A stretch of DNA of 10,977 nt from assembly GCA_023423605.1 (NCBI GenBank), contig JAFAFF010000347.1:1-10977 (forward strand), given 5' to 3'. A model generated the notes under the pieces. It searched no databases and was not told the origin of the DNA. It was given only the letters and a program-made list of their open reading frames with translations. The translations under genes were made by a program, and so were the position numbers. The first letter of the stretch is position 1. Each line of letters starts with the position of its first letter. Of the stretch, positions 1 through 6,442 are shown piece after piece. This DNA comes from Pseudomonadota bacterium (GTDB lineage Bacteria; Pseudomonadota; Gammaproteobacteria; Xanthomonadales; Xanthomonadaceae).

Positions 1-2033
1 TGCTGCGCACCATGCCGGGCGTCAACCTGACCGGCAACAGCGCGTCGGGACAGTACGGCAACAACCGCCAGATCGACCTGCGTGGCATGGGGCCGGAAAA
101 CACCTTGATCCTGGTGGACGGCAAGCGTGTCGGTTCCCGCGATGCGGTGCGCATGGGCCGCAGCGGTGAACGCAACACGCGCGGTGATACCAACTGGGTG
201 CCGGCGGAGATGATCGAGCGCATCGAAGTGCTGCGCGGCCCGGCGGCGGCACGCTATGGCTCCGGTGCCTCCGGCGGCGTGGTCAACATCATCACCAAGC
301 GGCCCACCGGCGACCTCAGCGGTGCGATCGACCTCTATGGGCTTGTGACGCAGCATGGCGAAGAAGGGGGCAGCGAACGCGCCGGCTTCCAGCTGAGCGG
401 CCCGATGACCGATGCGCTGTCATTCCGCCTGTACGGCAACGTCAACCGCACCGATGCCGATTCGCTGGATGTCAACCGCGATTACGCCAGCGGCGTGACA
501 CCGCCGGCTGGCCGTGAGGGTGTCAAGAACAAGGACGTCAACGCACTGCTGCGCTGGGACATCAACGCCGACCAGGTGCTGGAGTTCGAGGGCGGCACCA
601 GCCGCCAGGGCAACATCTACGCCGGTGACCGCGCGGTCAGCAGCACCGGCACCGAGCTGACCACGGAACTGGCCGAGAAGGGTGCGGAAACCAACCGCAT
701 GTACCGCAACACCGGCGCCATCACCCATCGCGGGCGCTGGGGCGATGTCACCTCGCGCATCACCGCATCGGCGGAAGGCACCAACAATACACGCCTGAAC
801 GAGGGCCTGGCCGGTGGCCCCGAAGGCACCATCGGCAATGCCGACGCGTGGTCCACTTCGCGGCTGCGCAACTACCAGCTGGATGGCGAAGTCAGCTTCC
901 CGACCCTCATCGGCGGTGCCGAGAACATCTGGACCATCGGTTTTGAATACCTGGACAGCGAGCTGACCGATCCCTATTCGATGAGCCAGTCCGGCAACAA
1001 CGGTGGCGAAGTCCCAGGGCTGTCGCCCGACCGCGCGCGCGGCAAGGCCGACGCGCAGACCACCGCGGTGTTCGTCGAGGACAACATCTACCTGGGCGAT
1101 CGTTGGATCCTCACCCCGGGCCTGCGGCTGGATCATCACAGCCAGTTCGGCAACAACGCCAGCCCCAGCATCAACGCGCAGTTCCGCGTCAACGAGGACT
1201 GGGTGGTCAAGGGCGGTGTCGCGCGCGCGTTCAAGGCGCCGAACCTGTATCAGTCCAATCCGGACTATCTGTATTACACGCGTGGCAATGGCTGCCCCGA
1301 CAACTACCAGAGCCTGGGCAACGGCTGCTACATCCAGGGCAACGCCAGCCTGGACGCGGAAACCAGCATCAACAAGGAAATCGGCGTGGAGTGGGCGCCG
1401 CAGAGTGGCTGGCAGGCCTCGCTGACCTACTTCCACAACGACTACAAGGACAAGATCGAAGCGGGCTACGTACCGGTGGGCGTGACCACGCTCGGCACTG
1501 CCCGCATCTTCCGCTGGGAAAACGCACCCAAGGCCGTGGTGCAGGGCGTGGAGGGCAACCTGGTGGTGCCGCTGCTGGGTAATCGCGGTGACGTGTTGAA
1601 ATGGAGCACCAACTTCACCTACATGGTGGAGAACGAGAACAAGACCACCGGCCAGCCGTTGTCGGTGATTCCGGAATATACGGTCAACACCATGCTGGAC
1701 TGGCAGGCCACCGAGAACCTGTCGCTGCTGTTGACCGGCACGTTCTACGGCAAGCAGGAGCCGGCCACCGCCGACATGAACAACGATCCGAAATGCACCC
1801 CGAGCGCTACCGCCGACTGCGATGACGCGCTGGTGCTGCAGGAGCGTGGTGCCTACAACGTGTGGGGCCTGAGCGCGCGCTACAAGATCACCGAAAAGGT
1901 CAGCTTCGGCATGGGCGTCAACAACATCGGCGACAAGCGCCTGTTCCGTGAAAGCGTCAGCAGCGCCGCCGGCGCGGCAACCTACAACGAACCCGGCCGC
2001 GCCTACTGGGCCAGCATGCGCGTAGGCTTCTGA
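1..2033 (+). CDS. fepA: FepA-type TonB-dependent catecholate siderophore receptor (5' partial)
   Basis: Outer-membrane gated channel importing ferric enterobactin or a related catecholate with energy from TonB/ExbBD. The frame is open from the first bases, entering as Leu-Arg-Thr before the ATG at 12. That ATG is internal, because the RTMPGVNLTG motif lies about 70 residues into E. coli FepA as I recall it. The signal peptide, TonB box and start of the plug are therefore outside the window. The visible plug carries GNNRQIDLRGMGPENTLILV and the block EMIERIEVLRGPAAARYG ending in VVNIITK (about 290-300). The rest is a 22-strand barrel ending in Phe (RVGF), the usual outer-membrane assembly signal. 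FepA-like stretches include PGLRLDHHS, SINKEIGVEW, YKDKIEAGYV, PKAVVQG and IPEYTVN. Cysteine pairs (GNGC...GNGC near 1290-1328, KC...DC near 1795-1820) probably form loop disulfides. PfeA, BfeA and IroN are close relatives, so the exact ligand is inferred. No siderophore genes are in view. Confidence 0.93.
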   Translation, partial: LRTMPGVNLTGNSASGQYGNNRQIDLRGMGPENTLILVDGKRVGSRDAVRMGRSGERNTRGDTNWVPAEMIERIEVLRGPAAARYGSGASGGVVNIITKRPTGDLSGAIDLYGLVTQHGEEGGSERAGFQLSGPMTDALSFRLYGNVNRTDADSLDVNRDYASGVTPPAGREGVKNKDVNALLRWDINADQVLEFEGGTSRQGNIYAGDRAVSSTGTELTTELAEKGAETNRMYRNTGAITHRGRWGDVTSRITASAEGTNNTRLNEGLAGGPEGTIGNADAWSTSRLRNYQLDGEVSFPTLIGGAENIWTIGFEYLDSELTDPYSMSQSGNNGGEVPGLSPDRARGKADAQTTAVFVEDNIYLGDRWILTPGLRLDHHSQFGNNASPSINAQFRVNEDWVVKGGVARAFKAPNLYQSNPDYLYYTRGNGCPDNYQSLGNGCYIQGNASLDAETSINKEIGVEWAPQSGWQASLTYFHNDYKDKIEAGYVPVGVTTLGTARIFRWENAPKAVVQGVEGNLVVPLLGNRGDVLKWSTNFTYMVENENKTTGQPLSVIPEYTVNTMLDWQATENLSLLLTGTFYGKQEPATADMNNDPKCTPSATADCDDALVLQERGAYNVWGLSARYKITEKVSFGMGVNNIGDKRLFRESVSSAAGAATYNEPGRAYWASMRVGF

Positions 2034-2041
2034 CAACCCAC

Positions 2042-2176
2042 GTAGAGCCGGGCTCTGCCCGGCTGAAGCAGTCCACGTAGAGCCGGGCTCTGCCCGGCTG
2101 GTCGAACCACCGCGAAGCGGGGCAGAGCCCCGCTCTACACGGGGCCACCACGAAGCGGGGCAGAGCCCCGCTCTAC
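2042..2176. repeat. Cluster of four SMAG (REP) hairpins, two forward and two inverted
   Basis: Four 23-bp elements occupy most of the gap after the siderophore receptor. Forward copies lie at 2042-2064 and 2077-2099; inverted copies lie at 2116-2138 and 2154-2176. Each is a GTA leader plus an 8-bp stem closed by a TCT loop (AGA on the inverted strand). Forward copies have AGCCGGGC as the left arm; inverted copies, read on the minus strand, have AGCGGGGC. One base pair is thus swapped from C-G to G-C with pairing kept. This matches the SMAG family of S. maltophilia, non-autonomous repeats thought to be moved by REP-associated (RAYT) transposases. No RAYT gene is present. The first hairpin starts 8 nt after the stop and could protect the mRNA 3' end or attenuate read-through towards czcD. 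There is no U-tract, so it is not a classic intrinsic terminator. Confidence 0.93.
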
Positions 2177-2204
2177 GCGGCCCGGAGCATCAACGCGGAT
2201 CCGC

Positions 2205-2230
2205 GATGTTATAACCCCTGTGATGGTATC
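2205..2230. promoter_or_regulatory. Imperfect dyad upstream of the czcD-like gene (possible metal-regulator operator)
   Basis: GATGTTATAAC (2205-2215) and GTGATGGTATC (2220-2230) form an imperfect inverted repeat around CCCT, with 7 of 11 positions matching. The left arm contains the perfect palindrome GTTATAAC (2208-2215), which includes a -10-like TATAAC (2210-2215). It also resembles the AT-rich core I recall for Zur boxes in xanthomonads. A separate 12-bp palindrome, CGCGGATCCGCG, lies just upstream at 2194-2205. The dyad ends 46 nt before the ATG of a metal efflux gene, where a metal-responsive operator is expected. Whether the binder would be Zur, a MerR-family protein or nothing cannot be decided here. 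Confidence 0.3.
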
Positions 2231-2276
2231 CCCCGGCCCCACGGCGTAGCCTGCACGCAACGTACAGGAGACCCCG

Positions 2277-3221
2277 ATGGGCCACGACCACGACCACCTG
2301 CCCGGTGAGATCCGCCACGAGAAGCCGCTGTGGTGGGCACTCGCGCTGACTGGCACCTTCCTGCTGGCGGAAATCATCGGCGCGTTCGTCACCAACAGCC
2401 TGGCGCTGCTGTCCGATGCCGCGCACATGGCCACCGACACCCTGGCGCTGATGATCGCGCTGGTGGCCGTGCGGCTGAGCCGTCGTCCGCCCGATGCGCG
2501 CCGCACCTATGGTTATGCGCGCCTGGAAGCGCTCGGCGCACTGTTCAACGGCGGCATGTTGTTCGTCGTGGCGGCCTATATTCTCTGGGAGGCCATCGCG
2601 CGCTTCCGCCAGCCGCAGGACATCGCCTCCACCGGCATGCTGGTGATCGCAGCGATCGGCCTGGGCGTCAATCTCATCGCCATGCGGCTGCTGAAGGCCG
2701 GCAGTGGCGAGAGCCTGAACGTCAAGGGCGTCTATCTGGAAGTGTGGGCGGACATGCTGGGCTCGGTGGCGGTGATCATCGGCGCGCTGCTGATCCGCTG
2801 GACCGGCTGGCGGGTGATCGATCCGATCCTGGCCGTGCTGATCGGCCTGTGGGTGCTGCCACGTACCTGGGTGCTGCTGCGCGAAGCGGTCAACGTGCTT
2901 CTGGAAGGCGTGCCCAAGGGCATCGTGCTGGACGATGTGCGCGCCAGCCTGTGCGCCCATGCCGCGGTGCTGGACGTGCACGACCTGCATGTATGGGCGC
3001 TGGCCTCCAGCACGCCAGCCTTGAGCGCGCACGTGGTGCTGGCCGCAGACGCGGATGCGGATGCCGTGCGCCGCGAGCTGGCCGACCGCCTGCATGAACA
3101 CCATGGCATCGATCATGTGACCCTGCAGGCCGAGACGGATCACTGTGGTGATGCCTGCGGGGCAGGGCCCGCTGGCGGCAAGCACGACCACCCCGGTCAC
3201 CACGGCCACGTGCATCACTGA
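2277..3221 (+). CDS. czcD: CzcD-type cation diffusion facilitator (zinc/cobalt/cadmium efflux)
   Basis: Inner-membrane antiporter exporting Zn2+ (probably also Co2+/Cd2+) from the cytoplasm in exchange for protons. At 314 aa it is normal CDF length. Six membrane segments lie roughly at residues 18-38, 43-66, 87-108, 118-138, 153-175 and 181-200. The transport site is visible as HMATD in TM2 (His50, Asp54) and EVWAD in TM5 (Glu155, Asp159). Glu in place of the more common His in TM5 also occurs in Cupriavidus CzcD as I recall it, and stretches such as NVLLEGVP and VLPRTW agree. The cytoplasmic tail (from about 209) carries HDLHVWAL. Both ends are His-rich: GHDHDH at the start, and a C-terminus with HC..AC (289-294) then many His (303-314). 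AGGAG at 2266-2270 lies 6 nt before the ATG. It is probably a single-gene unit. The exact metal range is inferred. Confidence 0.93.
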   Translation: MGHDHDHLPGEIRHEKPLWWALALTGTFLLAEIIGAFVTNSLALLSDAAHMATDTLALMIALVAVRLSRRPPDARRTYGYARLEALGALFNGGMLFVVAAYILWEAIARFRQPQDIASTGMLVIAAIGLGVNLIAMRLLKAGSGESLNVKGVYLEVWADMLGSVAVIIGALLIRWTGWRVIDPILAVLIGLWVLPRTWVLLREAVNVLLEGVPKGIVLDDVRASLCAHAAVLDVHDLHVWALASSTPALSAHVVLAADADADAVRRELADRLHEHHGIDHVTLQAETDHCGDACGAGPAGGKHDHPGHHGHVHH

Positions 3222-3271
3222 CACCCGGCGGCGACCGAGGCACCTCACCGGCAGCCTCCTGTCATCGCCGC

Positions 3272-3277
3272 TACAAT
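3272..3277 (+). promoter_or_regulatory. Candidate -10 box of gpmA
   Basis: TACAAT followed by GCGCG is a good sigma-70 -10 hexamer. No convincing -35 is visible 16-18 nt upstream. Transcription would start near 3284, giving a leader of about 28 nt that contains the gpmA ribosome site. The box includes the first two bases of the in-frame ATG at 3276, so that ATG would lie outside the transcript. This supports the GTG at 3312 as the real start. Confidence 0.5.
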
Positions 3278-3311
3278 GCGCGCCTGCCTTCCCTTCGTTG
3301 GAGACCCTGCA

Positions 3312-4061
3312 GTGACCCGTAAACTCGTACTGTTGCGCCACGGCCAGAGCCAGTGGAACCTGGACAACCGCTTCACCGGCTGGGTCGATGTCGAACTCAC
3401 CGACAAGGGACGCCAGGAAGCGGCCGCCGCCGGCCGGCTGATGCGCGAGGAAGGCCTGCAGTTCGATGTCGCCCATACTTCGGTGCTGAAGCGCGCCATC
3501 CACACGTTGCAGGGCGCGCTGGCCGAACTGGACCAGGACTGGCTGCCGGTGAGCAAGAGCTGGCGCTTGAACGAGCGCCATTACGGTGGCCTGCAGGGGC
3601 TGGACAAGGCCGAAACCGCCGCGAAACATGGCGAGGAGCAGGTCAAGATATGGCGCCGTTCCTACGATATCCCGCCGCCGGCGATGGACATCGAGGATCC
3701 CGGCCACCCGATCCACGACCGTCGTTACGCCAGCCTGGACCGCAACGCACTGCCGGGTACCGAATCTCTGGCGACCACGCTGGAACGCGTGCTGCCGTAC
3801 TGGTTCGATTCCATTGCCCCGCAGCTGAAGGACGGAAAGACCGTGCTGGTCACCGCGCATGGCAATTCGTTGCGCGCGCTGTACAAGTACCTCAACAACG
3901 TTTCGCGCGAGGAGATCCTCGAACTGAACATTCCTACCGGCATTCCGCTGTTGTTCGAACTGGACGACACCCTGGCCGTGCAGTCCTACCGCTACCTGGG
4001 CGATCCGGAAGCGGCGCGCAGGGCCGCCGAAGCCGTGGCCAACCAGGGCAAGGCGAAGTAA
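3312..4061 (+). CDS. gpmA: 2,3-bisphosphoglycerate-dependent phosphoglycerate mutase
   Basis: Cytoplasmic glycolytic/gluconeogenic enzyme interconverting 3-phosphoglycerate and 2-phosphoglycerate through a phosphohistidine intermediate primed by 2,3-bisphosphoglycerate. The histidine-phosphatase signature [10 protein letters not shown] puts the catalytic His at residue 10. [12 protein letters not shown], the Glu88 acid/base in [10 protein letters not shown] and the second His183 in [11 protein letters not shown] are all present, as is the KYLNN and [10 protein letters not shown]-terminal part. I chose the GTG at 3312: it has GGAG at 3300-3303 with an 8-nt gap and gives 249 aa, the usual GpmA length, with [11 protein letters not shown] at the N-terminus. 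An in-frame ATG at 3276 would add 12 unconserved residues and overlaps a -10-like box. The neighbours do not suggest an operon. Confidence 0.97.
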   Translation: MTRKLVLLRHGQSQWNLDNRFTGWVDVELTDKGRQEAAAAGRLMREEGLQFDVAHTSVLKRAIHTLQGALAELDQDWLPVSKSWRLNERHYGGLQGLDKAETAAKHGEEQVKIWRRSYDIPPPAMDIEDPGHPIHDRRYASLDRNALPGTESLATTLERVLPYWFDSIAPQLKDGKTVLVTAHGNSLRALYKYLNNVSREEILELNIPTGIPLLFELDDTLAVQSYRYLGDPEAARRAAEAVANQGKAK

Positions 4062-4152
4062 CCCGGTCCGGCCGGGGAGCGATGCGCCGGGCCCGGCCCG
4101 GCTCATGATGGCAGGTGACGGTCCTGTGACCTTTGGCCCGTCCGCCGCCGGC

Positions 4153-4177
4153 AATCCCCGGGCTACCCTCGGGGATT
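4153..4177 (+). promoter_or_regulatory. Hairpin just upstream of the M13 peptidase ribosome site
   Basis: AATCCCCG (4153-4160) and CGGGGATT (4170-4177) form a perfect 8-bp inverted repeat with a 9-nt loop. It ends 7 nt before the GGAG ribosome site and 17 nt before the ATG. It could be an mRNA hairpin near the translation start or an operator dyad. There is no T-tract, and it lies too close to the gene to be an upstream terminator. The loop contains TACCCT, a weak -10-like hexamer. Confidence 0.35.
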
Positions 4178-4194
4178 ACCTGCCGGAGAGTCCC

Positions 4195-6291
4195 ATGAAG
4201 TTCCGCACCCTGGCCCCGCTGGGCCTGACCGTTGCCATCGCCGCCACGCTGGCCGCCTGTGGCAAGACCGACACCGCGCCCGAAGCCACCACCGATGCCG
4301 CAAAGCCGGCATTCGACCAGTCGCAGATCAAGACCCCGCTGATCTCGCTCGACAACGCCGACCTGGACACCAGCATTTCGGCCTGTACCGATCTCAACGC
4401 CTTCGTCAACCAGAAGTGGCTGAAGGCCAATCCGGTGCCGGGCGACCAGACCACCTGGGGCAGCTTCGAGATCCTGCGCGAACGTTCGCTGGAAGTGCAG
4501 CACGCGCTGGTGCAGCAGGCCGCCGACCGCGAGGCCAAGGCCGGCTCGGTGGACGCCAAGATCGGCGATATCTGGAAGACCGGCAACGACGAAGCGAAGA
4601 TCGATGCCGCCGGTCTGGCGCCGCTGCAGCCGCGCCTGGACCAGATCGCCGGCCTGAACGACACCGCCGCCATCACCCAGTACCTGCGCGACAGCCAGGC
4701 GCAGGGGCAGGGGGTACTGTTCTCGTTGTTCGCCAATGCCGATTACAAGGATTCCGGCAACGTCATCGCCTATGTCGGCCAGGGTGGCCTGGGCCTGCCG
4801 GAGAAGGGCTATTACTTCGATGCGTCGCAGGCGAAGATCCGCGATGCCTACGTGGCCTACATCACCGAGCTGTTGACGCTGTCCGGCGTCGATGCCAGCG
4901 ACGCCAAAGCACAGGCCAGCGCGGTGATGGATTTCGAGACCCGCCTGGCCAAGGCGTCGCTTTCGCGCATCGAACTGCGTGACCCGGCCAAGCGCTACAA
5001 CCCGCTCAGTGCCGCCGATGCAGACAAGCTGACGCCGAATTTCAGCTGGACCGCACTGTTCGACACCCTGAAGGTGCCGGCCGCGCAGAAGTTCTCGCTC
5101 GCCCAGCCGCAGTTCTTCCAGGAAGTGGACAGGATGCTGGCCGACGTGCCGGCCAGCACCTGGCAGGCGTACCTGCGCTTCCATGCCATCGATGAGGCCG
5201 CACCGTACCTGGCCAGCAACATCGAGAAGGCCAACTTCGATTTCTACGGCAGGACCCTGCGTGGCCAGCAGGAAATGCAGCCGCGCTGGAAGCGCGTGCT
5301 GGATGCCGTGAACGGCGGAATGGGTGAGGCCCTGGGCCAGCTGTATGTGGACGCGGTGTTCCCGGCCGAATCCAAGGAGCAGATGCAGCATCTGGTGGAG
5401 AATCTGTCCGAAGCGCTCAAGGCACGCCTGGAGAAGCTGGAATGGATGGGCGAGGACACCCGGAAGAAGGCGCTGGAGAAGTGGGCAAGCTTCACGCCGA
5501 AGATCGGTTACCCGGACAAGTGGCGCGACTGGTCGGGCCTGCAGACCACTGGTGACAGCTATCTGGGCAACATGCAGGCGGCACGCGCGTACAACTACCG
5601 CTACATGCTGGACAAGATCGGCAAGCCGGTGGACCGGACCGAGTGGGGCATGACCCCGCAGACCGTCAACGCCTACTACAACGCGACCAAGAACGAGATC
5701 GTGTTCCCGGCCGCCATCCTGCAGCCGCCGTTCTTCGACGCCAAGGCCGATCCGGCGCTGAACTACGGTGGCATCGGCGCGGTCATCGGCCACGAGATGA
5801 TGCACGGTTACGACGATTCCGGCAGCCAGTTCGCCGCCAACGGCAACTTCGACAACTGGTGGACCGATGCCGACCGCAAGGCGTTCACCGAGCGTACCGA
5901 CCGGCTGGTCGCACAGTTCGATGGCTATGAATCGCTGCCGGGCGTGAACGTCAAGGGCAAGCTGACCCTTGGCGAGAACATCGGCGACCTGGGTGGCCTG
6001 ACCGTGGCCTACGATGCGCTGCAGATGGCGCTGAAGGAGGACCCGTCGAAGAACGTGGACGTGGATGGTTACACCCAGGACCAGCGTTTCTTCATGAACT
6101 GGGCCACGGTGTGGCGCCGCAACTTCACCGATGGCGAGCTGCGCGTACGGCTGAACACCGATCCGCACGCGCCGGCGAACTTCCGTGCCAACGGCGCGCC
6201 GTCGAACATGCCGTCGTTCGCCGCCGCGTTCCAGTGCAAGGCCGGACAGCCGATGGTGCGTGCCGACGACAAGCGCGTGGTGATCTGGTAA
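4195..6291 (+). CDS. M13 family (neprilysin/PepO-like) zinc metalloendopeptidase, lipoprotein
   Basis: Exported gluzincin cutting short peptides, 698 aa from this start. The N-terminus MKFRTLAPLGLTVAIAATL followed by AAC is a lipoprotein signal peptide with Cys22 as the lipidated residue, so the enzyme is probably anchored facing the periplasm. The N-terminal M13 domain spans about 50-430 and the catalytic domain about 485-698. Catalytic features are NAYYN (492-496, substrate binding), HEMMH (His533, Glu534, His537) and GENIGD (Glu594 third zinc ligand, Asp598). The ending with CKAGQPM and a terminal VVIW is typical of the family. The frame is open upstream to an ATG at 4105, but only 4195 has a ribosome site (GGAG 4185-4188, 6-nt gap) and makes a signal peptide. 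It looks like a single-gene unit ending at a repeat cluster. Family assignment is firm; physiological substrates are unknown. Confidence 0.96.
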   Translation: MKFRTLAPLGLTVAIAATLAACGKTDTAPEATTDAAKPAFDQSQIKTPLISLDNADLDTSISACTDLNAFVNQKWLKANPVPGDQTTWGSFEILRERSLEVQHALVQQAADREAKAGSVDAKIGDIWKTGNDEAKIDAAGLAPLQPRLDQIAGLNDTAAITQYLRDSQAQGQGVLFSLFANADYKDSGNVIAYVGQGGLGLPEKGYYFDASQAKIRDAYVAYITELLTLSGVDASDAKAQASAVMDFETRLAKASLSRIELRDPAKRYNPLSAADADKLTPNFSWTALFDTLKVPAAQKFSLAQPQFFQEVDRMLADVPASTWQAYLRFHAIDEAAPYLASNIEKANFDFYGRTLRGQQEMQPRWKRVLDAVNGGMGEALGQLYVDAVFPAESKEQMQHLVENLSEALKARLEKLEWMGEDTRKKALEKWASFTPKIGYPDKWRDWSGLQTTGDSYLGNMQAARAYNYRYMLDKIGKPVDRTEWGMTPQTVNAYYNATKNEIVFPAAILQPPFFDAKADPALNYGGIGAVIGHEMMHGYDDSGSQFAANGNFDNWWTDADRKAFTERTDRLVAQFDGYESLPGVNVKGKLTLGENIGDLGGLTVAYDALQMALKEDPSKNVDVDGYTQDQRFFMNWATVWRRNFTDGELRVRLNTDPHAPANFRANGAPSNMPSFAAAFQCKAGQPMVRADDKRVVIW

Positions 6292-6295
6292 CCAC

Positions 6296-6429
6296 GTAGA
6301 GCGGGGCTCTGCCCCGCTTTGCGGTAGGGCCTCAGCCGGGCAGAGCCCGGCTCTACGCGGTACCCCAGGTAGAGCGGGGCTCTGCCCCGCTGCGCGGTAG
6401 AGCCTCAGCCGGGCAGAGCCCGGCTCTAC
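6296..6429. repeat. Tandemly duplicated SMAG (REP) doublet between convergent genes
   Basis: Four 23-bp SMAG hairpins alternate in orientation: forward 6296-6318, inverted 6334-6356, forward 6369-6391, inverted 6407-6429. Each forward-inverted pair with its 15-nt spacer is a 61-bp doublet of the REPIN/BIME kind. The two doublets are offset by exactly 73 nt and differ at only three positions, all in the spacer (TT/GC and G/A), which suggests a recent tandem duplication. Here forward copies have the AGCGGGGC arm and inverted copies the AGCCGGGC arm, the reverse of the cluster at 2042-2176. The first starts 5 nt after the M13 stop and the last ends 13 nt before the creC stop, so the block probably serves as a two-way transcript boundary. 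This fills the whole gap; no small gene is evident. Confidence 0.93.
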
Positions 6430-6442
6430 GGAAGAGCGGCGC

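Noticed and set aside
12..14. ATG at 12 as the receptor start
   Set aside because: The frame is open to the window edge, and the sequence there aligns well inside the FepA plug domain, so the real start is outside.
420..2036. Long antisense frame opposite the siderophore receptor
   Set aside because: It is the mirror of a highly conserved FepA frame in high-GC DNA. The translation is low-complexity Val/Ala/Arg/Gly/His with no domain, and it has no ribosome site.
4062..4104. Terminator after gpmA
   Set aside because: The stretch is GC-rich with several overlapping CCGG-type pairings but no single clear stem-loop and no T-tract.
2190..4154. Antisense frame opposite the CDF and gpmA genes
   Set aside because: It crosses two strongly recognised genes and their gap, with a His/Gln/Arg-rich translation typical of a shadow frame.
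4105..4194. Upstream ATG extension of the M13 peptidase
   Set aside because: It would add 30 residues before a clear lipoprotein signal and includes the hairpin and ribosome site, so it is leader DNA.
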